A stretch of 64,000 nt of DNA. Source: Symbiodinium natans (taxonomy: Eukaryota > Sar > Dinophyceae > Suessiales > Symbiodiniaceae). Position numbers and translations under genes: made by a program. The DNA lies in contig CAJNDS010002634.1 in NCBI GenBank assembly GCA_905221605.1, positions 1,408,546 to 1,472,545 on the forward strand. Reading direction: 5' to 3'. The notes below the pieces were generated by a model. The model was given only the letters and a program-made list of their open reading frames with translations, had not been told where the DNA came from and did not search any database. Below are positions 44,549-54,237 of this stretch, in pieces (position 1 is the first letter of the stretch; every line of letters starts with the position of its first letter).

Positions 44549-44626
44549 ATGGTGGCATCTGAGACCGCTGGGGAATCCGCAGTGCGCGACGTGGGGAAAG
44601 AGAGCGACGTGGACACGACGGACTGG
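44549..44626 (+). CDS. candidate N-terminal exon of the membrane-protein gene
   Basis: Twenty-six codons from ATG read MVASETAGESAVRDVGKESD then VDTTDW, ending at a telomeric array. Acidic and hydrophilic, consistent with a cytosolic N-terminus. The link to the exons downstream is inferred from order and strand only. Confidence 0.4.
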
Positions 44627-44629
44627 GTT

Positions 44630-44703
44630 TTGGGTTTAGGGTTTAGGGTTTAGGGTTTAGGTTTAGGGTTTAGGGTTTAGGGTTTAGGGTTTAGGGTTTA
44701 GGG
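44630..44703 (+). repeat. telomeric array
   Basis: About ten TTTAGGG units between two candidate exons. Confidence 0.9.
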
Positions 44704-44725
44704 AGAGCAAATTTGGTACATAGCG

Positions 44726-44813
44726 TCCTGGGGACCAAATGAAGCCTAAAAGGGTTTACGGTTCGTATAGGGTATATGACCCCCAATTTTAGGGTTCATG
44801 CGGTCCCCAAGGA
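44726..44813. mobile_element. family M element
   Basis: TCCTGGGGACCAAATGAAGCC and GGTTCATGCGGTCCCCAAGGA are inverted ends. The middle has AAAGGGTTTACGG and GGGTATATGACCCCC. It lies in what would be an intron between candidate exons 44549 and 44949. Confidence 0.85.
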
Positions 44814-44948
44814 TAACGGCACACGTTACATGTATAAGCTGTGCTAGCTTACATAATACTGTAGTGTACGTGTTTATGTGCTGTGTTGCATTATCGGGTA
44901 CTTTGACGATGATGTCAGATGCTGCGTTCAAGATAGTTCCGCTGCCAG

Positions 44949-45044
44949 GACGGAGACCTTGTCACTTTCACGGTTAAGTGGGCCGGGGAGGAGGATGAGA
45001 CGTTTGAGAAGATGGGCGGAGGTTGGGGGCAAAGTCTACGCGGA
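44949..45044 (+). CDS. candidate exon of the membrane-protein gene
   Basis: After TGCCAG|G the frame reads DGDLVTFTVKWAGEEDETFE and KMGGGWGQSLRG with a GC donor possible near 45044. Strongly coding composition. Placement in the gene is by order and strand. Confidence 0.45.
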
Positions 45045-45051
45045 TTTTGTT

Positions 45052-45193
45052 GGGTTTAGGGTTTAGGGTTTAGGGTTTAGGGTTTAGGGTTTAGGGTTTA
45101 GGGTTTAGGGTTTAGGGTTTAGGGTTTAGGGTTTAGGGTTTAGGGTTTAGGGTTTAGGGTTTAGGGTTTAGGGTTTAGGGTTTAGGGTTTAGG
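45052..45193 (+). repeat. telomeric array
   Basis: About twenty TTTAGGG units. Confidence 0.92.
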
Positions 45194-45255
45194 TGGTTCT
45201 GTGTGTGTGGGATGCCTCTTGTTTTGTTAAGGCTTAGGCTTTAGGACCGGGATGT

Positions 45256-45453
45256 TCAGGCACCCAATATGGGGGTTTACGAAAATCAGGGGCCCCCAAC
45301 ATAGACCCCCACATAGTAGGATTCCCTGTCCCCTCCATAAGGTACCCCTAATTTCAGACACCCTAAACCCTGAACCCTAACCCTAAACCCTAAACCCTAA
45401 ACCCTAAACCCGAAACCCTAAACCCTAAACCCTAAAGTCAGGCACCCAATATG
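45256..45453. mobile_element. family F element plus telomeric array, flanked by a 16-bp direct repeat
   Basis: TCAGGCACCCAATATG is present at 45256-45271 and exactly again at 45438-45453. Between lie the family F body (ends GGGGGTTTACGAAAATC and CCCCTAATTTCAGACACCC at 45362) and a CCCTAAA array of about 75 bp. A candidate exon starts right after the second copy. Confidence 0.85.
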
Positions 45454-45455
45454 AG

Positions 45456-48400
45456 AACAATTCCATGGACTCCAAGCTGTCCGACGAGAGCCCCGACCAG
45501 ACGGAGCTGCGAATGCAGGCTCTTGCTGATGCGATCGCGCCTCGGTAGTCGGGTCCAGTGGGACCCTTTACCCTTTTTGGTTGGTTCTGGGGGGTTTAGG
45601 GTTTATAGGGTTTAGGGTTTAGGGTCTAGGGCTTAGGGTTTAGGGTTTAGGGTTCAGGGTTTTGGGTTTGGGGTTTGGGGTTTAGGGTTTAGGGTTTGCG
45701 CTTGGTAGCCCAGTGGACCCTTTACCCTTTTTTTTGGTTCCGGGTTCCCTTATAAGGTAACCAACCAAAAACAAAAAATCAAGGGTGCCCTTATGATGAC
45801 ATGGTTACTGGGCTACTAAGGCACGGATGAAGCCCACCCGTCCCGAAATCGTGAGGGCTGTGCCGGTGGGAGCAGTGCTGTTCGGCTTGGGGAGGCCCCT
45901 CCGCAGCGCAAAGGGCAAGTTCTACCGCCTGAGCAGGCCGGCTACCCAGATTCATGCATCTTAGTAGCCGAGTGAGTACACTTTACGTTCTTTGGGATAC
46001 AAGGATCCCCTATAGAACTGAAAGTGTACAGTTTTTTGGGGCTTATGAACTCAGCACTAAGGCATTCTGGTCCCACAGCTGGCATGGGTCTGCATGGATG
46101 AAGATTCTTGCAGCCATCTTCCTCAACAACAGCACCCCTGCGTCTGTGGTCAGCACCACCCTGGCTGTCTGCGTGATCCCGCTCTATGTTCTGGACTTCC
46201 TGCCAAGCATTCTTCCTTCGTGCGGATGGTGTAGCATCTATATCCACCCTTGGGAATTATGTCTTATTTTGCAAACAAAAAACCCAAGAGGATATTAAGA
46301 TTGCCATTTTTCTTAAGGTTCTAAGGGTAGTCTAGGCATGGTGGGCTCGGTGGCTTATCTACTGACCTTACTCCTCTGGCGGCGGATCTCCTCGCGCTCG
46401 GCCTTTGTTGACCGATGTTGCATCCACCAAACCCATGCAAAGCTCAAGGCGGAAGGGGTTTTCAGCCTCTTGGCCTTCCCTTTTGGGGAGCTGGGTAGGT
46501 CACCTTGAACCTTTTTGGTTATATTATATAGAACCCTAAACCCTAAACCCTAAACACTACTATATACAAAAAGGTTAACCTTGTCTTGGCTGGGGGTCTT
46601 CAGCCTCTTGGGCTTAACAGGAGCTCCGGGTTGAAGGTACAAAGGCCTACGGCCTTTTCAACTCAGTCTCAACCTAAACCCTAAACCCTAAACCCTAAGC
46701 AAGAGTTCGAGGCATGGGTCTTAAGGGTGTAAGACTATAGAGGTAGGGTACTAGAGTGCAAGCTCGATCATGGATCCCTAAACCCTAAACCCAAAATTCT
46801 AGACCCCAAGCCCTAAACCCTAAACCCCAAACCCCAAACCCCAAACCCCAAACCCTCAACCCTAAACCCCAAACCCCAAACCCTAAACCCTAAACCCCAA
46901 ACCCTAAACCCCAAAAAGCCGCTCCCAGGCCTAGGGGCCATCATCAAGGCTTCCGACTCCCTGGTGGTTTTCTGGGATCGGTCGTATGCCCAGCGACTGT
47001 GGCCTGGCAGGGTTGAGGGTTTAGGGTTTAGTGTTTAGGGTTTAGGGTTTAGGGTTCAGGGTTTAGGATTTAGGGTCTAGGGTTTAGGGGTTCGGGTTTG
47101 GGGGTTTGGGGTTTAGGGTTTAGGGTTGGCTTGGCGTCCCCCTTTACCCCTTGTTTAGTTCTCGCCTCCCTTATAGAGTATCTGAATCTGGTTACTTGGC
47201 TGCCAAGGTGGTGCGTCTTCGAGCACCTCGCTGCACTTTGTACACCATTCGAGTATGCGAAAGTCCAAGGCGATCAGCACTAGACTTCCCAAATCTTGCC
47301 TTGTAAAAGTCCACAACCCCCTGCGCTCAACACCTTTTGAAGCTAAACAAGTCCTGGGCTAAACCCTAAACCCTAAACCCTACACCCTAAGGGGTTTATT
47401 CAGGGCTCAGGGCAGAATTGGGTTTAGGTTACTCAGGATGGCAGCCTTTCTGCACACTCACCCAGACAAGAAGCAGGTTCGGATCCAGCCTACGATCTTT
47501 GGGCCTCTCTTGTCGATTTCAAGCTTGTCCGCTATCATGCTAAACCTGGGAATCTGGGTGATGGTGAGGAAAATTCTACATCTTCAGCATGTGTGTAGAC
47601 TAGAGGGGTTTAGAGTACACTGAGCTGTAGTACATACTAGAGAATGTTCTCTGTAGAGCTATGGTCGGCGCTGCCCACGAGGAATCCACAGCATGTACAA
47701 CATGGCCTGGCAGAACTCCTTCATTCTTTCTCTCCTCCTCCTCTTGGCCTACTGCGGCCTAGTAGTGGTCCCGATGGCCAAGATGTCTCGCCAGTATTTC
47801 CGGGAGGTGGGCTACATTCGCAAGCAGATTGCAGACTTCAGCCTTGAGAACTCAGAGGCCTACTGCTGCTCCATCAACCACCAAGACCCAGTCTTCGGAA
47901 CTCCTGTGCCCTGCGACCGCGGTATCATCCGGCGATGTGTGCTGAAATGGTTTGGGAGCATTGAAGGCTTCCATGACCGAGTCCGTGGCGATGTACCTTT
48001 AAAGGGGCAGCAGGCTATTCCTTCTTTTTGTTCGGGGAATTGTAGGTCGTGTTAGCACTCATGTCATAACTTCATGTGTCAGAGCTTCTAATGCAGTAGT
48101 ATGCGTATAGTATTTTCAGTATGGCATCGTATAGCACAGTCTAGTATACTGGAGTAGGTCATGGCATAGTAGGGTGTAGTCTAGCAAAGTTTCTGGACAA
48201 GGTACAACAGGCTCTTCTTGACAGAATGACGAGCCAGGCAGGGGTTTGGGTTCTTGTACAAACTTGAGGATGTGTTCAGTTTAGGGTTTAGGGTTTAGGG
48301 TTTAGGGTTTAGGGTTTAGGGTTTAGGGCTTAGGGCCTAGGGCTTAGGGCTTAGGGCTTAGGGTTTAGGGTTTAGGGTTTAGGGTTTCGGGTTCGGCGGG

Positions 48401-50347
48401 TTCCGGCTTGTCTGAGGAGGGTGTCCATGACAGTGAGGTTCTCAATATGAGTGGGATTCTTCTAACATGGGGCTTACCACTTCCGGGTCCCACAGGGGTT
48501 TAGGGTTTAGGGTTTGGGGTTTAGGGTAGAGTTCTCAGAGCAGCCCAGCAGTTGCTCCCAAAAAGGAATTATGTGTGCCTTGGAGGCTCGCCAGAATGCA
48601 CCCTGAACTCAAGTGCCAGGCGCTTTCTTACAAGGTCTTCGTGGAGGTTTCCTGCCCCATCTTCTGGCCATTCCTGGACTTTTTTGCTGCCTACGTGAAG
48701 TGGGCCCTTGCTGAGGATATGACCATGGGATATGTGCCTGATCTGAGTGAGTCTGGAGTTTTGGGTTCAGAGGCGAGCGTGCAAACAACCGAATGTCTTG
48801 GGCATTTTGGGTTTTCAGTGCTGCAAATTCCCTAAACCCTAAACCCTAAACCCTAAACCCTGATAGAAGCTCCTTAGATAGAATCCCTGAAGTTCGTATG
48901 CCGCTACCGTAGGGCACATTGGGTTATAATCCGAGCATCCCCTGCGGAGCCAAGAAATGACCGAAACCCTAAACCCTAAACCCTAAACCCTAAACCCTAA
49001 ACCCTAAACCCTAAACTCTCGAGGTCTATGTGCTGATCTTTCGAGGCCTAGCTTACTGGCTGGCCGTGACTCCCACTGTGCTGTATGTCTTTACACGGCT
49101 GGCCCACGTGACGCAGGCGGAACGCTCATCCCCGAACTCCATGCCCGAATGGCAGACTTGGGGTTTGCCGAAATTAGGGTTTAGGGTTTAGGGTTTAGGG
49201 TTTAGGGTTTAGGGTTTAGGGTTTAGGGTTTAGGGTTTAGGGTTTAGGGTTTAGGGATGTGTCCTTCTTGGGGTCCTTAAGAAAAAAGGGGATCCTACTA
49301 TTTGGGGGTCTATATTAGGGCTCCCCGAATTCTCGTAAACCCCCATTTCCTGAAGCCCAATACCTTAAACCTTGATCCCAAGCACCCAGAGGCTCCAACC
49401 TTGAGCCCAGAACCCCTAAAACCCCTAAACCCCTAAACCCCTAAACCCCTAAACCCCTAAACCCCTAAACCCCTAAACCCTAAACCCTAAACCCGAAACC
49501 CTAAACCCTAATCACACGCTTTGCAGGAGAAGCGCAGCTCGGGGTTTCGCGAGCTCTGCGCCTGGGCCACTGATTTTGGAGTCTTTTAGTCTTTAGCGTT
49601 TAGGGTTAATGGCTCTGGGTTTTGGGTTTTGGGTTTTGGGTTTTGGGTTTTGGGTTTTGCACTTCTAAGGTGTTTTCAATTGCCAGCCCAGATCATATTA
49701 ATTAGTCGGTCATGTGCAAAGTCTCTGATACGAGGGTACCAGAGCGCACTATAGTCAATAGTTGCTGGCACCATGAGACGTACATTTTGTGTGCCATCCT
49801 TTTCTCTACTGTCGTTTACTTGACTATACCTTTGCACCTGGAGGCCTAGACCCTAAACACCTTAAACACCAGAGCAAGCCTTCTAAACCCCCCGAACTGC
49901 CCTTAGCCCGAAACCCTAAACCCCTGAAATGACCTGTTGGCCCTAATCCATGACCCTGAAATAGTCCCAGGTGTCTCCATGGTTTCTGTGACTGGCGTGC
50001 TCGGCTTGATTGGAATCTACGCAGCTGTGGATCTTCTCCCTTGGATGCTCTGCTTTTATGAAAGTGTCGGGGAGCAATGGTACGTCATGAGTGTGGTGAT
50101 AGTAGTCGTCGTCCTATAGTAGTTCTTGTGGTAGTGGTAGTCGCTGCAGTAGCAGTGGAAGTGGTAGCAGGAATCTAGTCCCAGCTCTCTGGCACTAAGG
50201 ACGCTCTTCTTTTTCCTCTTCTCGGGTTTTCCGGCACTCGCCGTACTGCCATTCGTTGTGTTCTCGTTTGCTGCCTTGCTGTGCACATGGCGACTTTTTC
50301 CGGTTCCGAAGCCCACAGCTCACTCTCCGGCGGGCGTACAGCTGTGA
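45456..50347 (+). CDS. multi-span membrane protein with TIR-like motifs, twelve joined exons
   Basis: Exons 45456-45536, 45821-45955, 46062-46233, 46336-46473, 46935-46998, 47208-47222, 47437-47597, 47682-47992, 48566-48748, 49024-49123, 49971-50073 and 50200-50347 join in phase to 1611 nt (536 residues and TGA). Motifs in order: PVGAVLFGLGRPLR, FWSHSWHGSAW, a membrane segment, VDRCCIHQ, KASDSLVVFWDRSY, RLWCVFEMAAFLH, then more hydrophobic segments (about eight in all) around ENSEAYCCSINH and VPCDRGIIRRCV. The SH.W, D.CI.Q and RLWCVFE series recalls TIR-like folds; catalytic activity is inference. I recognise the family from dinoflagellates, where its function is unknown. The true start is upstream, perhaps at 44549. 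Least certain junctions: 45536, 46473, 47597/47682 and 48748. Confidence 0.75.
45537..45820 (+). mobile_element. intron: family B introner with duplicated left end around a telomeric array
   Basis: The intron begins with a family B left end (CCTCGGTAGTCGGGTCCAGT, then GGGACCCTTTACCC). At about 45593-45700 a TTTAGGG-type array follows. Then the left end appears again (CTTGGTAGCCCAGTGGACCC, TTTACCC) and a complete element runs to GGTTACTGGGCTACTAAG|G. Confidence 0.8.
45956..46061 (+). mobile_element. intron: exactly one family A introner
   Basis: The intron is 106 bp, GC-AG, with GCAT at both borders (45956-45959 and 46062-46065). Inside it starts TTAGTAGCCGAGTGAGTACAC and ends AACTCAGCACTAAG, the family A ends. 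Confidence 0.9.
46234..46335 (+). other. intron with GCAT border repeats
   Basis: A 102-bp GC-AG intron with GCAT at 46234-46237 and 46336-46339. Weak inverted ends (CACCCTTGGGAA, TTCTAAGGGTAG). No second copy was noticed in the window. Confidence 0.75.
46461..46611. mobile_element. family H palindromic element flanked by an exact 13-bp direct repeat
   Basis: TTCAGCCTCTTGG occurs at 46461-46473 and 46599-46611. Between them the inverted arms GCTGGGTAGGTCACCTTGAA / TAACCTTGTCTTGGCTGGG continue into CCTTTTTGGTTATA / TATACAAAAAGG, with CCCTAAA units at the centre. The repeat is the end of an exon, and only the second copy is followed by a GC donor. Confidence 0.85.
46999..47207 (+). mobile_element. 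intron: family B introner with telomeric insert
   Basis: GT-AG intron with GTGG at both borders. It starts CCTGGCAG (family B left end), passes into a TTTAGGG-type array, then continues GCTTGGCGTCCCCCTTTACC to GGTTACTTGGCTGCCAAG, a family B body. Confidence 0.75.
47208..47222 (+). CDS. 15-nt microexon in the membrane-protein gene
   Basis: It supplies the end of the conserved RLWCVFE motif: the preceding exon ends in the codons for R and part of L, this exon gives WCVF and part of E, and the next starts MAAFLH. Phases fit on both sides. Without it the conserved motif is lost. Confidence 0.75.
48276..48390 (+). repeat. telomeric array with GGGCTTA units in the middle, inside an intron
   Basis: TTTAGGG units flank a run of CTTAGGG units. 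It lies within the intron 47993-48565 of the membrane-protein gene. Confidence 0.85.
49180..49258 (+). repeat. telomeric array in an intron
   Basis: About eleven TTTAGGG units, inside the intron 49124-49970. Confidence 0.9.
49262..49348. mobile_element. family F element in an intron
   Basis: GGGGATCCTACTATTTGGGGG, ATTAGGGCTCCCCGAATTCTC and GTAAACCCCCAT match family F. Its left end is truncated against the telomeric array. Confidence 0.7.
49406..49512 (-). repeat. CCCCTAAA-variant array
   Basis: About eight 8-base CCCCTAAA units change into CCCTAAA. Inside the intron 49124-49970. Confidence 0.85.
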
Positions 50348-50499
50348 GGTGAACCCTAAGCCCTAAACCCGAAACCCTAAACCCTAAGCCCCAAGCCCTC
50401 ACAGCTGCAGAGCCTTTTCAAGGCAGACGTTTTCAAGTTGCAGCTGGAAACAGTTGGGAGCAGCACAGGTGCGGGTTGCGGACTTTGCTGGTCGCCTTG

Positions 50500-51050
50500 G
50501 CCAACAAAGTATATCGGGTTTAGGGTTTAGGGTTTATGGTTTCGGGTTTAGGGTTTAGGGTTTTGAAGCTGGTCCAAGCTAGAGCCTGAAATGAAATCAA
50601 CCGTTCAAACACTTGGAATCACGTGTCGTCACCTTGAGACCAGGCCGTCAGTCCTGCTTAGAGGTGTGTTGGTTGAGGGCTTAGGCTTTTGGGGTTTAGG
50701 GTTTAGGGTTTAGGGTCTAGGGTTTAGGGTCTAGGGTTTAGGGGTTAGGGTTTGGGGTTTAGGGTTTGTGGTTTAGGGTTTAGGGTTTAGGGTTTAGGGG
50801 TTTTCGATTTTTAGGCTTTTGGGGTTTGACGGTTTTGGGGTTTCGGGGTTTTGGGGTTTATTGGTTTTAGGGTCTAGGGACGGTCTATCCCATGTTTGGT
50901 TGCCTCTCGCTATTCTGAAAGCATCCCGAGCCCCCCCCAAAAAAGGGTACCCATATAGGGGGCCAGGGAATAAGACTCTGGATAGCACAACCCCTCTGCC
51001 CTAAACCCTAAACCCTAAACCCTAAACCCTAAACCCTCTCTACCTATGTA
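50500..51050. repeat. telomeric and degenerate units
   Basis: TTTAGGG with many variants (50695-50800), a TTTTGGGG run, then a CCCTAAA array at about 51000-51035. No gene seen. Confidence 0.8.
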
Positions 51051-51093
51051 TATTTAAACCTTAATGGGGTCGTGTTCTGATTATGAGTTTTTG

Positions 51094-51280
51094 GGGTTTT
51101 TAGGATTTAGGATTTAGGATTTAGGACTTAGGATTTAGGATTTAGGATTTAGGATTTAGGATTTAGGGTTTAGGGTTTAGGATTTTGGATTTAGGATTTA
51201 GGATTTAGGATTTAGGATTTAGGATTCAGGGTTTAGGATTTAGGATTTAGGATTTAGGGTTTGGATTTAGGATTTAGGAT
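51094..51280 (+). repeat. TTTAGGA-variant telomere-like array
   Basis: More than twenty units of TTTAGGA with occasional TTTAGGG. A homogeneous variant array directly before the satellite. Confidence 0.9.
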
Positions 51281-51655
51281 CCCGCGCGTGACGCGCGTGA
51301 CGCGCGTGACGCGCGTCCCGGCTTCGTAATTTAGTCTTCGGGGGAAGCCCGGCTTCGTACTTTAGTATTCGGGGGAAGCCCGGCTTCGTAATTTAGTATT
51401 CCGGGGGAAGGCCGGCTTCGTAATTTAGTATTCGGGGGAAGCCCGGCTTCGTAATTTAGTCTTCCGGGGGAAGCCCGGCTTCGTAATTTAGTATTCGGGG
51501 GAAGCCCGGCTTCGTAATTTAGTATTCGGGGGAAGCCCGGCTTCGTAATTTAGTATTCGGGGGAAGCCCGGCTTCGTAATTTAGTATTCGAGGGAAGCCC
51601 GGCTTCGTAATTTAGTATTCGGGGGAAGCCCGGCTTCGTAATTTTGTGTTCCGGC
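51281..51655 (+). repeat. compound satellite: 10-bp and 31-bp tandem repeats
   Basis: CGCGCGTGAC is repeated about four times at 51283-51319. Then a unit of 31-32 bp (CCCGGCTTCGTAATTTAGT plus ATTCGGGGGAAG) runs for about eleven copies to 51655. Confidence 0.92.
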
Positions 51656-52330
51656 GGCCGTTTTGGTCCAAAAATCCAGAAAACAAGAGCCCACCCAGGA
51701 CCGTCGATCTCAGTACTAAAAAAATCGCATTTTTAATAGGGACCCGGGGCCGATCCTGGGGTCCCCCCTCATTTGGGGTGTTTTTAGAGGCAAACTTTCC
51801 CTTTCAAGGGGGGGTCGGAGTTTGAGGCAAGGGGGGGTCTCCAAAGACTATTTTGCCTTTAAAATTGAAAAATGCCACCCCCCCTTGACCAAAACTAGGC
51901 CGTGAAAAGGTCGCGGTCCCGGCCCTTCATCAGAACTGAGGCTTTAAAACCCTAAAACACCTTGAAAAACATTGAAAAATCTCAAAAAAAACATTGAAAA
52001 AACTCTGAAAAACCTTGAAAACCATGAAAAACTTGAAATCCTGAAACCGGTGAAGGCTCGGTTTTGGTCAAAAAATCCAGGAGGGGGCGGGATTTCATCA
52101 GAACTGAGGCTTAAAAACCCTAAAACACCTTGAAAAACATTGAAAAATCGCAAAAAAATATTGAAAAACTTTGAAAAACCTTGAAAAAACCTTGAAAAAC
52201 TTGAAATCCTGAAACCGGTGAAGGCTCGGTTTTGGTCAAAAAATCCAGAAAACCGACGCGGCTGTGTGTTATCCGTGTGCCGAATTGACTAGACGGTGCC
52301 GAATCGAGAAAGAATGTTGCGAGCTAAATG
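51656..52330. repeat. A-rich duplicated segment, free of telomeric arrays
   Basis: A segment of about 165 bp is duplicated (about 51925-52090 and 52091-52255): CATCAGAACTGAGGCTT, then CCTTGAAAAACATTGAAAAA runs, then CCTGAAACCGGTGAAGG and TTTTGGTCAAAAAATCCAG. A diverged part of the same, TTTTGGTCCAAAAATCCAG, occurs at 51661. No gene is supported. Confidence 0.8.
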
Positions 52331-52452
52331 ATCAACTAAAGTAAGAAAGAAAATATGTAATTCAGATGAAGAGGGATCTGGGAGGGAGGGGTGATGCCAA
52401 ACACGTAGGGTGATGACAAAAACCCTTTGTGAATGCTTGGACCAGAGATGCT

Positions 52453-52736
52453 GAACCCTAAACCCTAAACCCTAAACCCTAAACCCTAAACCCTAAACCC
52501 TAAACCCTAAACCCTAAACCCTAAACCCTAAACCCTAAACCCTAAACCCTAAACCTAACCCTAAACCCTAAACCCTAAACCCTAAACCCTAAACCCTAAA
52601 CCCTAAACCCTAAACCCTAAACCCTAAACCCTAAACCCTAAACCCTAAACCCTAAACCCTAAACCCTAAACCCTAAACGCTACCCTAATTACCCTAAACC
52701 CTAAACCCTAAACCCTAAACCCTAAACCCTAAACCC
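52453..52736 (-). repeat. longest telomeric array
   Basis: About forty CCCTAAA units, broken only by a CCTAA near 52553 and by CGCTACCCTAATTA near 52680. Confidence 0.95.
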
Positions 52737-53029
52737 AACAAAATCATAAAGCCTGGTGACGCTTAAAGCAATACGACCTGGAAGGCTCCGACAGCAGCAG
52801 CTGCAACTCGAGCGAGCGCCTCATATTTTTGTTGCTCCCAGGGCTTGAGGTTGTTGAGGGTAAGCCCTAAACCCTAAACCCTAAACCCTAAACCCGAAAC
52901 CCTAAACCCTAAACCCTTGAGCTTCACGGCGTAAGGGTTCTCTAAACCGTCAACCCTCGATCCTGAAGCCTCTGCTCAGCTCTTTGTGGCTCTCGTGTTC
53001 TTTGTTGCCTTGGAATTCCCGAGCGTCAC

Positions 53030-53130
53030 ATCCTAAACCCTAAACCCTAAACCCTAAACCCTAAACCCTAAACCCTAAACCCCAAACCCCAAACCCCAAA
53101 CCCCAAACCCCAAACCCCAAACCCCAAACC
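53030..53130 (-). repeat. telomeric array with CCCCAAA variants
   Basis: CCCTAAA units change to about seven CCCCAAA units. Confidence 0.9.
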
Positions 53131-53605
53131 CGAAAGCCATGCTAGGGGGAGTGTCTGTTTACATTTTGAGTTTTCCGGTTCAGGGGTTAGAGTGGGCAGT
53201 CTTGCTGAATTGTCATACACGCTAGGGTTTAGGGTTGAGGGTTTAGGGTTTGTAGATGGGTTTATTGGAAGGCGATGCCGGCTGAGGTTTAACCGCCCCT
53301 TGTTCGCGAACTGCCCCAACTCTCCAGGGTTTAGGGTTTGGGGTTTGGGGTTTAGGGCTTGGGGCTTGGGGTTTAGGGTGTGAGGTTTAGGGTTTAGGGT
53401 TTAGGGTTTGGGGTTTAGGGTTTAGGGTTTAGGGTTTCTGAATCCTATCCTAGCCCTGGCATTCCTCATGTTTGCTGAGACGGCTCAGGGCGGCCCCACC
53501 AAGTCTTAAACCTTATCAGCCCTAAACCGCACAAGTTTTTGGGTTTCAGGACCCTAGCCCTAAACCCTAAACCCTAAACCCTAAACCCTAAACCCTAAAC
53601 CCTCT

Positions 53606-53692
53606 GATGGCAGCCTGCCAGGACGCAGGTCAAGGAGCAGACTCTACAGCTCAGGCAGGATCACGCCACCCCTTGAGCCTGCAAGTGTGGGC
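53606..53692 (+). CDS. exon-like island
   Basis: The frame reads MAACQDAGQGADSTAQAGSR and HPLSLQVW between arrays. Unassigned. Confidence 0.35.
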
Positions 53693-54237
53693 TTTCAGTC
53701 TTTTAGGGTTTAGGGTTTAGGAACGGTTTAGGGTTAGGGTTTAGGGTTTAGGGTTTAGGGTTTAGGGTTAGACCATGAAGCAGAGGAGCCATTTTTTTTG
53801 GCACCCCCCTGCCAATTTAATAGTCACAGACGAAAACCCGTCCTTTGCTAATGGAGTTTTTATCTTGTGTTGTCTGCCTAGGGGGCCAACTGAACCCTAA
53901 ACAGTTTATTGTTCAGATACCTTAATAGGAGCCTTACTAGTATAGGGTAAAGGGTTTAGGGTTGGGGTTTGGGGTTTAGGGTTTAGGGTTTTGCCTCTAG
54001 GTTGTGGTGTCGGGAGCTCTCATGTTTTCCTCGTGCGAGGTGGGACCAACACAGTGGGCGCTTGGGGTTCCTAGGATTTGTGGCAGGAAGGTGGAGCAAG
54101 GAAACCCTAAACCCTAAACCCTAAACCCTAAACCCTAAACCCTAAACCCTAAACCCTAAACCCTAAACCCTAAACCCTAACCTTAAACTCCTAAACTCGG
54201 AAGCCGCAGAGTCGCACAAACTCATGTAGGGAAGTCT

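Noticed and set aside
50056-50402. Minus-strand open frames at the end of the membrane-protein gene
   Set aside because: They are opposite the last two plus-strand exons, which join in phase and end in a stop.
51317-51655. 31-bp direct repeats as a CRISPR array
   Set aside because: The units are contiguous without spacers and lie in eukaryotic DNA.
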